Assembly: GCA_033032175.1 (NCBI GenBank)
Contig: CM065318.1
Coordinates: 7,936,001 to 8,000,000, forward strand
DNA length: 64,000 nt
Origin: Saturnia japonica
Lineage: Eukaryota; Arthropoda; Insecta; Lepidoptera; Saturniidae
Direction of reading: 5' to 3'
In this document: piece after piece, positions 9,691 through 22,956 of the stretch
Numbering within the stretch: position 1 is the stretch's first letter
Layout of the letters: each line of letters begins with the position of its first letter
Notes under the pieces: generated by a model
What the model was told of the DNA's origin: nothing
Database searches by the model: none
Seen by the model: only the letters and a program-made list of their open reading frames with translations
Translations under genes and position numbers: made by a program

Positions 9691-11592
9691 ACTAGTGAAA
9701 TTTATACATTTAAACTTACAACTAGCTAAATTCTTATTCTAATCGTTTTAAAATACACATATTCACACATATTCAGTTCATATTATTATATCTATTCCTA
9801 ACACGTATTTATAAACCTTATTCCTAACACATATTTCATTTACTTGTTCATTCTATACTATTAGACTATCGTTATTCGCTCGCCCCGCTCGCTGTCCGCA
9901 ACAGTAGTTATAAATATCCACTTATGAATATACTCCACTTCTCACATAACTTGTAAGAATATATATTTTACATAAATCAAGAAACAAACACAAAATGTTA
10001 TATATAAAAATCTTGTGTGCGTCTGTTAATGATTCTATAACCTCTGAACGGCTTGACCGTTTGAGCTCATATTAACATAATATATTAATTTTATATAGAC
10101 GGTAGTTCATAACTATGTTAGGATTCGATAGGTGGCGCTGTGATCGATCCATTACTTGCCAGGTAGGGTAGGATAACGTCTGCCGAGCCAACTAGTAACA
10201 TAATATATGAATTGAGTTAAATAATACTATACAGTATATATCATTTTAGTATTAGGGTTGTATGGAGGTAGAGCTTTTTCTAATGCCCGCCTGTACCAGT
10301 AGGTATATACCGGCAGATGCACTTGAGAGCCAGACTTCCACTAGACTTAAGTGTGCTATCATCTTGAGCTACATCGTCACTTAAGATCAGGCAAGATTGT
10401 GGCCACAACGCTAAAACCTACAATGATACAAGATAAAAATAAAGGATTAACTTTTTTTTGAGAAACCAGATGACTTTGAACGCATTAATTTTAACGCTTC
10501 TCGCATACTATTACTAAAAATTTGGCCTCATACATAGCACTTATACAGCAAATTTTATCGTAGAATATTTATTGTTCATGGTTAACAGAAGTAAGAATTT
10601 CTATCGAGATTAAAAATTCTAAATACATAATTATTTAAGTTATTACAGAATTCTGCTATCGTTTCCAACTGAGTTATATTAGAAGTTCTAATTCGTATCT
10701 CATTATTATGTTGTAAGGCGCTCGTAATACGTACAAGTTTATCGAGTTATAAATTTCCTTTACTATCTACACAAACAATCGAATAAAATGGGAGAGTTTG
10801 TTAGTTTGTAATGTTTTCACTGTAACCATGAAATCGAATTTTCGAAAGTTTACTTGCAACTATATAAAATGTATATTATGCTTAAAAATGACCGAAGTCT
10901 TTTTTTTAAAGATTTTTTCTCGAAATTTACTTAATATTTCAAATTAACCAGTGAATACAATATCCAATTTGTTATCCCATCATTCAATCTATGCAGATTT
11001 TTGTAATTTAACATCTTTCTAGAATGAGCATTGGCTAATTTCTAAATAAGCTAGCTGGATAGAGCGACGATTGTTGCAAACTTTCGAAGGCGCAATTTTT
11101 TTCCATGTCCACTAAAAACGGAGTAGGTATGACTTCGCCAATTTTTTACTTCTGCAACAAAAACTTCGTTTCTACATAATATAAAAACATTTTGTTAGGT
11201 ACCTATTTTTAGTTTTGTTAGAATTTGTTAGAATAGATATTTACAAAGCTGCCTTTGCGAATAAGTAACTATAAAGGAAATTGATATAAATTAAATATGG
11301 CAAAGTTTTAAAATAAATATTTTACCTAACTGTACTGTAGCATGACAAAGTACAAAAAAAAACCGTAAGTAAATAAGAGTACAGATTGTTTCTTATGTAA
11401 ATTCAAGCTTAATAATTAAAACCCCGACAACATACCAATTTGCTACTGTTTCCCTTCTGGCTTCGATCGCAGTAACGGTATAGTAAGTACCTCATTGTAA
11501 ACGCTGGACATTTAATGGTTTTTTTAAACTAAGTATTTAGTTTATATATCTGTGACATTTAAAAATTCGTCCGGCACTTCCTTCGCGTTAAT
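9691..11592. other. AT-rich intergenic DNA
   Basis: No exon or gene supported. Holds one SINE fragment (10262-10425). The direct repeat cttacaactag occurs near 9687 and 9715, next to the jockey 5' edge. Confidence 0.6.
10262..10425 (+). repeat. SINE-like repeat family W, 3' part
   Basis: Shares atgcccgcctgt..., ccggcag.tgcacttgagag and atcttgagctacatcgtcac with the minus-strand copy at 57596-57880, and the gcacttgag block with 58494-58735. The tRNA-like head is not visible in this copy. Confidence 0.65.
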
Positions 11593-11991
11593 TTTTTATA
11601 CATATATAAAAAGATGTTTGTGGTCGCACTTCTCCGAAACAACTGGACTGATTTTTATGATTTTTTTATATTTTGTATATTTGAAAGGTATGAGAACAGG
11701 TCGTACAGTAGATTTCATACCGCTAGGAGATTAGGGTGTCCTAACAAGTTTTTTTTTCAATTTTTTTGTCAAGTTTTTTTGTATTTTTTTTTTATTTTGC
11801 ATCAAAAAATACATATAACCCCGAATTTTCACCCTCCTTACCCTTATAACTTAGCATTATTTAGTCGCGATTTTAAAATTTATGTATAAACAAAGAAAAA
11901 TTATCTTCGTCGCGTTACCGGAGAAATCCAATTATTCCCCAAAAATTTGTATTTAAATACCTAGGCAAGCGAAGCCGCGGGCAACAGCTAG
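11593..11991 (+). mobile_element. Helitron-like non-autonomous element
   Basis: Ends in gcgaagccgcgggcaacagctag followed by T, the same 3' terminus as several repeats in the window (CTAG then T). The presumed 5' end is near 11593 (ttatacatatataaaaag). Contains the common phrase tccgaaacaactggactgat. No coding capacity. The 5' end is uncertain. Confidence 0.55.
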
Positions 11992-14900
11992 TTACAATAT
12001 GAAAATGTCATTAAGAAGAAAATAAGATTTATAACACACAGCTTACAGCACACACTAACAGCTTATCAATTTTAATAAATAGAATCAGTAGTTCAAGAGA
12101 TTATCTCAAACGAACATACAAGCTTCACCTCTTTAAAATAGTAATAGTAGGTATACACATAGATAAGGACGTATTTTTTTGTCTTTCAGGTTTGCCATTA
12201 TCGTTTTTGTATTAAATTGATAAAATTGTATTAAAATAATTAGAAAATTTAAAGTAGTTTAGTTAATATATTTTTATATTACATTACAATACCTGCGTAA
12301 TCAGGCAGATTTAATATTCGATATCTTGGAAATTATTACTAGTATCTTCTTTTTGTTTACACCGAACGTTATCTACACATAAAAATTTGATTTTATTATC
12401 CTGTATTTTTTATAGGTACTAAACAGGTTACAATTTCCATGTCTACGAAAAACTAAGTACCTAGTAGTAGCTACAAATGATTTAAATGGCAATCGCTAAA
12501 ATATCAGATTCAGCTTTTGTTATATATTTTATTGGCGGAATGCCAAGTATTCAATTTCTATCCGCTTACATTTATACCTGGAAACTCGCAATAAAACAAT
12601 CAACAATACCGATATATTTTTTGAAAATATAAGATTGATTATAGATTAAAAACAAGATCATATAAAAATAAACCAATAGCAACATAATATAAAGTATAAT
12701 TTTGTAAATGGTACACTAATTTGTGGGATGCAATCTTTAATCGATTTTCACCAGTCGCGTTGCCCCAAGTAGAGAGAAATTTCCAAAGAGACCTCTCAAT
12801 ACTTAATCATTTATAGGTTCAACACGTATCTCCTTAGACAGGAGTCTAGTCACTGTTGTCGAAATCGGCCACAATGGTTCTATTCCATTTTATCCATATG
12901 AAAGATGACTCGATACTCTAAAAACTATGCAAGTTACATTAGTATTGTACAGAAGTAAGGTTTGTTTGACTATTTGTCAATTAAATATTTATTAAAATTA
13001 TTTTACTTGTATCTAAGCCTTAGATTCTAAGTTAATCGATAGGTTATTTACGTTAAGTCTTATTAGGTTAAATAATCTTTGCGAAGTTAGTTTCTTTATA
13101 AAGTTATAAAAAAAATTCACACGCTTCTCCCGAACCAATTTTGTCTCTCCAGGAAGTAGCCTATTTTACACGCTAAGTACCTCTCCACTTGAAAAACGGA
13201 TAACAAGCACTCGTTTACGTATGGTGAAACTCTTTTGATTGCTCGTACGTGATTCTTTTAGCGAAATCACATTTTAAGCCCATATGCTGTATGGGAACGG
13301 ATATGCCAACTTAACTATTAGCCGGCGGTATTGGTAAAAAAATATTTCCCTGATTGGCAGATTTTTTATGAACCCTCATATAAGGGGAGTTATGGAAAGT
13401 AAAATCCTTAAGCTTTTTGTGGCTATTGTAAAACTGAAATTTTTTAATGAATATTAATAATATTATATTAGTAATATTTTAAATTATTTGTAAAAAAATT
13501 CTCTGATACAGTAGATAAAGAGAAGACCCAATTGAAGGTCTGCTTTTTAATAATCATTTGTGGATATTACATATAACCATTATACTTGATTGAATACGTT
13601 AAAGATAATTTACATATTATTGTAAAAATAAATATATTATGTACCACAAGCCAAATTTATCAAACACACGATATATCAGCTACTTCAAACGTCATATTGT
13701 TAAATACTATTGAATTTGCCCTTGTTTGACACTTCCTAAATCTGACTATATTATAACTTGTCGGCTACAGAGGCAATAATGGGACTGCTCTCCTTAACAC
13801 ATATTTAGGTACTGTTCATAGAACGTAGATGACTTTCACTTTACAAAATATATCCTGGATTTCCCCAAGCCCTTTCGTTAAGATGCAAAATTTAATTATT
13901 AAAATAATCAAATTCAAGAATGCATAAATGATTAAGAGATATTTCAAAGTATAAAACTGTGTATGGGAGAGAGTGAATACTGATCTAGCTCAATAGTTGA
14001 ACTCCACTTGTAAGTATGTATTCTGTATCGGATCACGAATGGCGAGAAGTGGTTCTGTGGCACTCAAAAACTGTCGGAGCTTTGAAAGCCAAAGATTGAT
14101 ATAAAATATAGTCCAGCATTGTTACAGCTTATCAGTAAGTATATTTGTTATTTTTCTTAAGTATACTACAAAAAAGTAAACTAACAACTTATTTATGACT
14201 TTACATGGTGGATTATATTACTTATAATTCTTCTTAGTATCCCAAGAATCTACAACTCTATATATTGTTTTCTTTTTTTAGTTGCATTAGTAGGAATTAA
14301 AAAAGCCGAGAAACAAACATTACAAGTTTGGTATAATATAGGGTACTGTGGTGTTCAATTAAAAACTTTGCAGACCATGATTTAATGTTACAATATGTTT
14401 ATAACAATTAATTAAATATTTTATTACAATTTTTATTCAGCTATTCAAAATAATTTTATATTCCACTAGCGACTCGGCCCAGATTCGCACGGGTGCAATT
14501 TACAAAGTGATCAAATTTATGTTTACAAAAGCATGTTCGATTGATTTAGAGGTTATTGCTTTATTATTGATTTAGACAGACGGCAGTGTGTCAGCCAAGT
14601 TTTCGGAAAGGGCGACACCGGCTAATGTGTATATTTACACGAACCATTTCGAGCTTCTTTCGACCCCTCTATAAGTCAAATACTATTAGTCCTACAAACT
14701 TGAAATTTTTTACATTTAATAATCCTCCCATGAAAATCCCAATTTTGACGAATAAACCTATTTATAGTTCTTGAGTTATTAGGGTCTGAAAAGTGGCATT
14801 TTTAGCACTCATTGTTACACTCACTTACTTATCAAAATCTAGACCACTTCTAGGTGACTTAGAAATTTGAAATTTGGCATCAAGATAAATCATTAAGCAT

Positions 14901-15740
14901 TTAATAAAGATACGAAAGAAAAACTAAGAAAGGTTTTTTAAAGTAGGATTTTGATTGAAATAATACTTATGAAAAGCGTTTTCATCCGTCTACCAACAGA
15001 ATATGGCGTTTGTACAGCTATTAAAAAAGTAATGATATCCCAACAAAAACATAAATTCAAAAAAAGGGCCAAGTTCACTAGGATCTACGGCAGTCTTTTT
15101 TACCGATAAAAGAGCTGAAATGTAACGGGTGACCAGTTCCATTTCAGTTCCGTTTTAATCTACCTTAAATGCTCAAGTTAACTAACATTTTTACCTGAAT
15201 AAAGATTAATGAATTGGAGAAAATGGCTTCGCAAATATCCTAATGTTATTAGTTATTATTTTGGAGATAAAAATGGTTGCTGTGACTCAACCTTAGGAGA
15301 TAGACATAAACCATCGCAAACTTTTCTCTAAGATTTTTGAAGAACTACCATTCAATTATACAATTTTTGACGACTTGACTACAAAACATTGATTTTTCTC
15401 TGCCAGCATTTTGGGCACTCTACCAACTTGCAGTGGCCTTGAGTCTTTTTATTAATTTTTATTAAATATTTATTCATGCGGTACCTTTTTTCTCTACTGT
15501 ACAAACCTAAATTAGAATGTATTGTACCAATATGTAATGTACACAAGCCTTTTCGTAAAAAAATTCAAAATTATAGTGAAAACCGTATAAATATCCGTGG
15601 CGTTAGAAGAAGTAAGCGGACAACCGGACAGACGCGGATACCAATTTTATATCATGTATTGATTGGCAAATACATTTCTAAAAAGTTGTTTTCTATAATC
15701 ATTTTTTTTTTTATATTTTATATTTTAAAAAAAAGATCTC
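11992..15740. other. AT-rich intergenic DNA
   Basis: No gene supported; reading frames are short and of low-complexity composition. About 12745-12800 resembles 17295-17350. Around 15580-15660 is a piece with aaccgtataaatatccgtgg and gcggacaaccggacagacgcgg, wording typical of dispersed insect repeats, but no element boundary could be fixed. Confidence 0.55.
12745..12800. repeat. Short dispersed repeat, also at 17295-17350
   Basis: caccagtcgcgttgccccaa followed by gtagagagaaat here corresponds to caccaatcgaactgccctaa followed by gtaaacagaaat at 17295-17350, with similarity continuing for about 50 bp in the same orientation. Confidence 0.5.
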
Positions 15741-15781
15741 CGGTACCCGAACTAAGCAAAGAGTCTGTGACTCGGGTACCG
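15741..15781. repeat. Perfect 10-bp inverted repeat around a 21-bp spacer
   Basis: cggtacccga (15741-15750) is the exact reverse complement of tcgggtaccg (15772-15781). It lies just beyond the 3' end of the minus-strand LINE at 15790-16860. Function unknown; it could be a transposon terminus or a chance hairpin. Confidence 0.7.
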
Positions 15782-15789
15782 TAACAATA

Positions 15790-16860
15790 AAAGGTTGATG
15801 TATGATATGGATCCGTGTAATATGTAAATAGGTTATTATGTGTGCACGTATTATGTGTATAAATAGAAAGTGTGTAGTTTATATAGATATGTAAATGGGT
15901 GTGTTTATGTGTTTTAGTTCATTTTAACTTAGTACTATGTATATTTGGACATTAGTTTTTGAATTTCTATTTAGTTTAAGTCTTGCAACCAACTTGTCAT
16001 TTTTTTCTTTACTTCATATCTATTTAAGTTATTTAAATGAATTGACTTATTTATTTTGTTATATAATTGTGAGTTAATAATATTGTAATGTCGAGAGGTA
16101 AATGTGGTACGATGTCTATCTACACGGCAAATACTCTTAGCACTACGAGTAGTAATATTATTCAAAGATAGGGTTTGTCTATGTTTTTTTAGTATAACTT
16201 TGAGCACAAACAGCTGTCTCACAGTGAGGAGTCCTACAAGTTTGTAAAGTTCTATAGTCGGGTATCTGCGAGGTAAGTTCATCATCCCTTTTAAAACAGC
16301 TCTCTGTGCTCTTTCCAACTTAATGATGGATGATTTCACGGCTCCACCCCAAATTGGTATGCAGTAATAAATGAGAGACTGACACAGGGCCGAGTATACT
16401 GTTTTTATAGTGTCTTTGTCTGCTACCTCTCGAAGATTTTTAAATATGTAAATAAGCCGTCGTATCTTCGACGTGAGAGTATCAAGGTGCTTGTACCATT
16501 TCAATCTCTCATCCATTATAACCCCAAGATATTTAATGTCAGAAGTAAGAGAAAGGGAAAGGCATTGGCAATCTGAGGATGGTTGTATACATGTGTGGGC
16601 TTTAACTTGAGAGGAAGTAGGAGGTTGGCAAGTACGGTTTCTGGAGAAAGTTATAAATTTTGTGTTAATCAAGTTAAGTGTTAGACTGTTCCGACCTAGC
16701 CAGTCCATCACAATGCGTATGTCAAGTTCCGCGTGTATTTTAGTGTCAGCCCAGGTGGTGCCATATACTAGAAGGGCAGTGTCATCGGCATACGATATGC
16801 GATTATGCGATATGAGATTTGCTTTATCTGTTATGTTTTACTCAACGTAAGTCATTTAAG
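15790..16860 (-). mobile_element. LINE 3' end (RT C-terminal half plus 3' UTR)
   Basis: A minus-strand non-LTR element, 5'-truncated near 16800-16860, just upstream of its RT active site. The 3' UTR occupies about 15790-15970. It is related to, but clearly different from, the fragments at 35742-36420 and 45445-47030. I do not assign a clade. Confidence 0.75.
15971..16801 (-). pseudogene. Reverse transcriptase palm/thumb fragment
   Basis: The open frame starts upstream of the first Met: about 16770-16800 encodes SYADDTALLVYGTTW, the catalytic YADD motif. It then runs MDWLGRNSLTLNLIN..., DIKYLGVIMDERLKWYKHL (thumb), TIKTVYSALCQSLIYYCIPI and LERAQRAVLKGMMNL, ending in a C-terminal tail with RRYPTIELYKLVGLLTVRQL. 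This is the usual end of jockey/CR1-type RT proteins. No internal stop or frameshift is seen across about 270 codons, so it decayed little after truncation. It lacks the fingers, first catalytic Asp and endonuclease, and cannot act alone. Confidence 0.85.
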
Positions 16861-18408
16861 TTAAATAACTCTACGCAGATGGAGCTATAGATATTAAGTA
16901 CGTATATGTTTTTTTAATTATATTTTATGTTTTAGAAATGTTTCTAGCACCTTTTATAAATTATAGTTTATTATCATCATCGTAGTTGTCTAACTTATAT
17001 TGATACACTGTTGGACACATGCATACCCTAGTATAGCTCATTACTAAATCCAATCGTCGGTTTTTCGTTTACCAACGTACAAAATTTTTCATTAAAATAG
17101 TTTCCCTTTTCAACTAAAATGGCAAACAAGTCCGCCTGATTTTAAGCGGCTACCATAACCTGTGGATGCTTTTAACACCATATGCATCGCTAGCACATTG
17201 CCAACCTTGCACCCGCCTTCCACAAGCAGTTATTATTTATTATTATAAATAAATTATTTGCTTGCGATCTTCTATAGGGTGGAGGAATTATTTCACCAAT
17301 CGAACTGCCCTAAGTAAACAGAAATCTCTTAAGAAATTTCTATATGCCCTACCTTTCTGATCATTGACCAGGTAAACTCGTAAGCTATTATATCGTTTGA
17401 TATAAATAAAACTTGCAGATAAGTTTTAGAAAACAACAATTTATTTCATTATTTTTCAAATAAATACAGTGGAAATATTAACCTAAAATGTTTATACAAA
17501 AAACAAATTTAACAACTTTTATAAACTAAATCTAATTCAATCAATAAATAAATTTACGCCTAGTATACTTTGTACGATATTAAAATAATACAAATGAGTA
17601 AAAAGTATCAACTACTTATAATTATTTACAATAAAAACCATAAACTAATAATCTCACTTTGGTACACTGTGGTTATTGTTTTATTCTGAATATTTAAATT
17701 AAATAAAAATTCTTTAAAAATATCTTAAGCTAACGACATTATCCACACAAACCAAGATGATAATCTGAAATATAAAAACGCACGCACAGATATATAATCA
17801 TTTATGTTGGCAATCGTAAATTAATTATGTAACCACATAAAAGCATGTAACTCATAACAATGTAAATACATAATTAAGCTTGCTAGTTGAATAGAAAAAA
17901 GTAGTGGAATAAGACGAGACCAAAACCTCAATACACTAGTGTATTATTTTGTTAATTTTCTTTGACAAACGAGTTAATCCAGTAGAAGTCAACATAACCA
18001 CAATTAAACTCATCTACTAAACATTAAATTACAATGTAAAACCATAATTTTTGCAAAAATAATCGGGATTTGTTTTGATAACGATTTATGTAGGCCGATA
18101 CAGGCTGATAAATACACATACAGAAATGGTATCGTATCCCTATCTCGTTTTAACTATTCTCTTTCTCTTTCGAGTTTCCGATCTTTAAACCTATTAGATT
18201 AAATCTATTATTTTTACTCAATTAAACATTTTTTTTACATTTGCTGCATTTTACAATTGTTTGTTATACGTAATATTTGCTCTATTTAAATGAAATATAA
18301 AGTTATGTACAACATCTATGTACAATGAAATATAAAGTACATAGATGTGGGAAACAATTTAGGTACTCGAATGGAATATTTGCAGAATTGCATTCACGCT
18401 AACTGGCG

Positions 18409-18447
18409 CTACTCGCAACCCTTCGGAGTTCGTGGAAATGCGAGTAG
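18409..18447. repeat. Hairpin with 9-bp perfect arms
   Basis: ctactcgca (18409-18417) pairs with tgcgagtag (18439-18447) around a 21-nt loop, in an otherwise AT-rich region. Confidence 0.6.
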
Positions 18448-18782
18448 TCCCTAAGTTAGCTATACCACACGCGTTTGTACTCTAATATTTTGTCTGAATA
18501 ATATTGTTTTAAGTAATATTAACCGTTGTGCCGTTAAGCAATTAATCCGCCTAATATTTCCGACTTTTCATTACCCTAAAATAAGCATCGAACTATTTGT
18601 ATACCCCAAAAGTGCTTACATACATTCGTATTTAAATACATAATATATACTTACGTACATAGAACCATAAATAAATGGAAAAAATACGAGCTAAAAAAAA
18701 CAATTTGGCAAAACCTATACAAACATAAAATGTTACATATAAGTACACCCACATGAATGTTCTCAGTGAATGTTAAGACAAA

Positions 18783-18807
18783 CATGATACGTATTCCGCG
18801 TATCATG
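18783..18807. repeat. Short palindrome, 9-bp perfect arms
   Basis: catgatacg (18783-18791) pairs with cgtatcatg (18799-18807) around the 7-nt loop tattccg. Confidence 0.65.
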
Positions 18808-19429
18808 ATCGTCTCTTGCATAATGCATCAAGACGACAAGGTTCGGGCGATGAAACATTAGTCAGCACCGATTTGCGAGATGCATACAAAGCGATGACAT
18901 AATATATTGAAAGATATGCCGACGTGATGCAAATCCTCCAATTGATATTTAAAGAATATTTTATATGAGAATTTGTTTACCTAGCATTACTAAATAATCA
19001 ATTAATAGGGAAATAATGTTTAAAATGTTTTAATATATTACATTAGTATTTTTAAAATCAAGAAATAACCAGAATTATTGCGAAATAACTTATACTCGGT
19101 TTTTTTTTTTTTTTTTAAAGATAGGTAATATACCAGTAATAATAAAAATAAACATGGATACGAAAATTTTTAACACTTTAAGTAGTGTATTGAAAACGAA
19201 ATGTTTTTAAGTATTTGAGATTGGTAAATTGCCTATTTACTAACAATATTCGTGTACTAAAACATCTTGTTCCTAAAATATCACAACTTTGTATGAGTAA
19301 TTAATTCTTCAAAATTTCAATGTTTATGGCAATGTTTTCAATGTTTGTTTATGAACTGTGAAAATCATGTCAATTTAGGAAGTCGTTAAGTATTGTATGA
19401 GAGAGAGACAAATATCAGGTATTCAATGG

Positions 19430-19705
19430 ATTCACCGTGCGGGTACTGGGTTCATCCTGTAGCAGACAGAGGGAAACACGAGCAGTCCCGGGACTTGCGA
19501 CCCAGATGTAGGTGTAAGGGTGATGATGCACATCAGCGCTCACTTTGATTGCCCGCGATACCCTCCCTGCGAAGCCAGATTTGGTAAGAGCCTGTTAATG
19601 CTGAACTAGAAAAATAGAGAACTTACTGCAGTTGTCGACAGGCCGAGGTCTTTTAACAAGTTATAGAGGGATTTCCCTGGAATACCTCTCGCTCCCACTT
19701 CCACT
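19430..19705 (-). pseudogene. Possible LINE ORF C-terminal fragment
   Basis: Minus-strand translation gives IIVEVGARGIPGKSLYNLL followed, after a frame change, by LTGSYQIWLRREGI. The VEVGARG block and a following S-x-Q/I-W block resemble the C-terminal region of some insect non-LTR retrotransposon polyproteins. The fragment contains stop codons and a frameshift. Assignment is by motif memory only. Confidence 0.4.
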
Positions 19706-20559
19706 ATGATTGTGAAGTACTCCACTGAAGTGAAGTACCACTATTTAAAGATAATTGGTGTATTGGTTAATTGGTTTCGTAGTAGGTTTTTATTGCCATA
19801 AAAAAAATTACCCATTCTCAGTAGGTCATTGGGAAATCATTTTGGGTCTTAGTGCATTTGAGCTTTAATATGCATATCTAGGTACTTAATTTACAGGCTC
19901 ACAACATTCTCAGCATGACGACCGTTACCCATTATTAATCTCAATAACTTTAATTATTCAAACTGGTACATCGATAGCGGTAAATGAATGAACAGGTTTA
20001 CAATTGTAACAAAATGTAACGTCTAAACCTTATGAAATACTTATACATTCATATAGTGCTATATGTAAATATATGTAAGTTTCTATGTTTTATTGGTTCT
20101 TAGTAGAAGACAGAATGTTTAAGTGAGTGAAGGTTTGCGTGGCCACAACCATAGTGGTAGGTATACGTGAGGGCTTTCTGGGAACCGGTTCCCTCTCGAA
20201 CTTTTCATTACCGCACAACTAACTCGTAAGCAGCAAGAATAGTTTCTAAGCAAAAATTATTTGGATACTTATAAAAAACCAAAGTGATGGGAATAAATTA
20301 CATACTGATGAGAATGATAATATGATGATATACTTTACTCAGATTATAAAGAAAGAAGAATGCTCAAAATAAAGGGGGAAAGATATACAAATACTAATTA
20401 TAACAATAAATCGTGCAATAATAAAAAAATAGAAGAAAGGTAAATAAATTAATCTAAAATAAACAATAATAGCTATACAAGATATAAACAAACAACAGTC
20501 GAGTATGCGTGTACACAACAATTTTCCAAGTACTTTCTTCAAATAATAATAACGCATTG

Positions 20560-21100
20560 AAACTCGAATATATAGAGCAAAGATAATGCATATAGGTGTG
20601 TTGTGAAATTATGATTAATAATCAGCACAAGCCACGATCGCGGAAGTCGTTTGACAAAACACGAAAACCACTTCAAACGGATGTCGTAAGAAAACAAAAT
20701 GAGATTTTCCAATAATGCGACTGCGGTATCCTCCTCCGCATATTTGTAAATTTTAACCGTCCTATATCATTCAAAACGATTAGTGTCATGCCGGAATTAG
20801 CCACTACCATGTCATTAGTTCATCCACTTCCATTCGCGTCTACTAACACGCATTTGTCTTCCCCTAGTGTTTCCTGCCTTACGCTAATTACTCGTATCTG
20901 AAAGAGATGGGAATAAATTTCTTCACGTGTACTTCATGACGTGCTACCGGAACAGTCATTAGATCAATCGGCGTGGCGCCACATCGGGAACAGTCTAGCA
21001 TTTGTCACCGGACCACCGGCGCCGCCGTATTTATAGAAACGCTCGCGCTTCAACCCGTGGGCGGCAAGGCGGCAACAGCTATACGTATCACGATACATTT
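20560..21100. other. Region downstream of the GAS1-like gene
   Basis: More mixed in composition than its surroundings, with a GC patch at 20960-21080 (ggcgtggcgcca; ccaccggcgccgccgtatttatag). It lies 3' of the gene on the minus strand. It could be 3' UTR, a regulatory patch or repeat debris; nothing decides between these. Confidence 0.3.
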
Positions 21101-21282
21101 AATTATTTTTTAAGAAAACAGCTTTTACATTTTGGACCAAATTATCAAGTACATGCTTTAATCTATACGCCCTTGCGATTACAATCATACACTTACGTCT
21201 TAAAATATTATTTACATATTTACACAAATATTCAACTATTCAACCTTAAAACTATACCTATACAAATTAAAAACAAACCATC

Positions 21283-21346
21283 AAGCTTGTATCCACGAAG
21301 GATTAGGCAGATGTGTACTATGTACACCCACAATTCACCGGTATGT
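21283..21346 (-). repeat. Fragment of tRNA-derived SINE family V
   Basis: ccacgaaggattaggcagatgtgtac and the flanking bases match the 3' part of the minus-strand SINE at 49415-49686 (ccgaaggattaggcagaggtgtac). It lies in the presumptive 3' UTR of the GAS1-like gene. Confidence 0.6.
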
Positions 21347-21425
21347 TTACACTGGACAATTAGTTACAAAAAAAAACTGCACAAGTACATCCATTACTCA
21401 AAAACAAGACAATATTTTATATTAA

Positions 21426-21902
21426 CTATAAAATGTGTAAAACACAGAACAATAATAATAACAACGAAGATACCAGGGAATTTGCACTGGCAGGTTGCAT
21501 CACTTCGTAACCTTTTTTTTGTTTTTCTCCATGCCTCTCGTGGCCTTTGGTGTGATTTCTATATTTATGAAAGCAGAGCCTCGCCAGATTATTCTGCATT
21601 CTCGTACAATCATAATCTTCGTTCCCGTCGCACTGGCACACGGTAAGTGCCGCAGCTTTCTCTTGCTTCCTCAATATTTCAATTGAATTGAGACATTTAT
21701 TCGAACATTTTCTACCACGGAACATTGATCTACATAGTTGGTTGTAGTATTGCAGCGCTGTAGCGCACTGCGCGTCGGCTACACAGATAAGTTGCGATAA
21801 ACTGCACGATGAAGTAGCGTTGGCAGCGCCTTTCAATACTTGAGGCCTGCAAATATCGATCCGCTGCTTAGCTTCTAAACAGTAGTCATCTTCGCATTCA
21901 CA
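21426..21902 (-). CDS. GAS1/GDNF-receptor-like protein, coding exon 2 (C-terminal 158 residues)
   Basis: The last coding exon. The acceptor is tgtttgttacag, leaving TGT GAA TGC (Cys-Glu-Cys) as the first codons, in phase 0 with exon 1. The protein is cysteine-rich: CECEDDYCLEAKQRIDICRP, then a second Cys-rich module (CSLSQLICVADAQCATALQYY...CNSIEIL) ending in a CQCDGNEDYDC signature followed by CFHK. This pattern of D/E-rich C-x-C-x-D-x-x-C closing each module is typical of GAS1/GFR-alpha domains. A basic linker (HTKGHERHGEKQKK) leads to a hydrophobic tail, SSLLLLLFCVLHIL, at the extreme C-terminus, as expected for a GPI-anchor signal. GAS1 proteins are cell-surface co-receptors in vertebrates; the ligand here is unknown. 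Confidence 0.82.
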   Translation of the reverse strand, partial: CECEDDYCLEAKQRIDICRPQVLKGAANATSSCSLSQLICVADAQCATALQYYNQLCRSMFRGRKCSNKCLNSIEILRKQEKAAALTVCQCDGNEDYDCTRMQNNLARLCFHKYRNHTKGHERHGEKQKKGYEVMQPASANSLVSSLLLLLFCVLHIL

Positions 21903-22903
21903 CTGTAACAAACATCAATTTATTTATTTACGTTTCACCAAACAACTCAAAATTCGAACAACATAACTTTTACAGGTGCATAAAAATTAAGATCATTTAT
22001 CTAAAAACAAATACTATATGTATACCTAACTATGTATTTATTTATATACTTTATTTTCATAAAAAAGGAGTTATCAGGTTGAGTGTATGTGATTTTAACA
22101 TAAATGTCTCTGTGTGCGTTTTGACAAACAATAATGAGTATTTATAATATTTCCAAACATATATTGCATAATATTTGCCTTTTATATGATTGGAAAAGGC
22201 TATGACCAAATAAATTAAATCAAATTATATGTATTGAGATAGTAGAGAGGTGCTCATTGCTGATTGGCTGGGGAGTCGACGCGCCATGAGATGGAGATAA
22301 TATGTCAGTGTACCTATTCGGTTATATCTGGTGGTTTACGCCGTCATTTTTACACACTTTCATAATGAAGCGCCATTTAGTGGATGCTTTACTTAACATC
22401 AAACGAAATGAAGTCATTATAAAGAGCACGTATTTACTCGATAAAATACATCGCAATTAAAATATTGATAGCCCAGCCCCTATTCTCCATTTTCTAGCAT
22501 TAATAAAACAAACTCAGTAAAATATCTAAATATAAGTAACAACATAAGGAACTGAACTTAATTAATTATAATTTTCGGAAAACCAAAACCCACGGCTTGG
22601 CAGTAACGTTAGAATAATGTGTTTCGTGTTCGTAAAATATTTTTACGATGCTAAAGCATGCCGGCCTCCCTCCGCTGAGAAAACATTGCCGTGATTTGTG
22701 ATATATGTATATCCATAAATACAGCAGTGACATGTTTATCAATTTAATTCCAATTCAAGATTTGCAAACACAGCGGGTTATTAATTAATGATGTAATGAG
22801 TAATAGCTATCTAATAACAATGTCATATTTTTCCTGCTGCTTAAAAAAAGATTGTTTAATTTCGTAACATCCTGTATCGTTAGTGGATGTACGGTAAATA
22901 AAA

Positions 22904-22956
22904 GTACCTTATTAAGGTACTATCTTTGATTATATAAGACGTTTATATAATCAAAG
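22904..22956. repeat. Two adjacent perfect palindromes
   Basis: First, gtaccttattaaggtac (22904-22920), 8-bp arms around one base. Second, 14-bp perfect arms ctttgattatataa (22924-22937) and ttatataatcaaag (22943-22956) with the 5-nt loop gacgt. They lie in the GAS1-like gene's intron. Confidence 0.85.

Larger units (their letters stand above)
16870..19420. other. AT-rich intergenic DNA
   Basis: No gene supported. 17120-17225 is a non-AT patch (tccgcctgattttaagcggc...) of dispersed-repeat character. Two hairpins are listed separately (18409-18447, 18783-18807). A run of about 18 T lies near 19100. Confidence 0.55.

Noticed and set aside
21002..21646. A 214-codon plus-strand frame
   Set aside because: It overlaps the GAS1-like exon 2 on the opposite strand and includes a SINE fragment; its composition is low-complexity and it has no motif.
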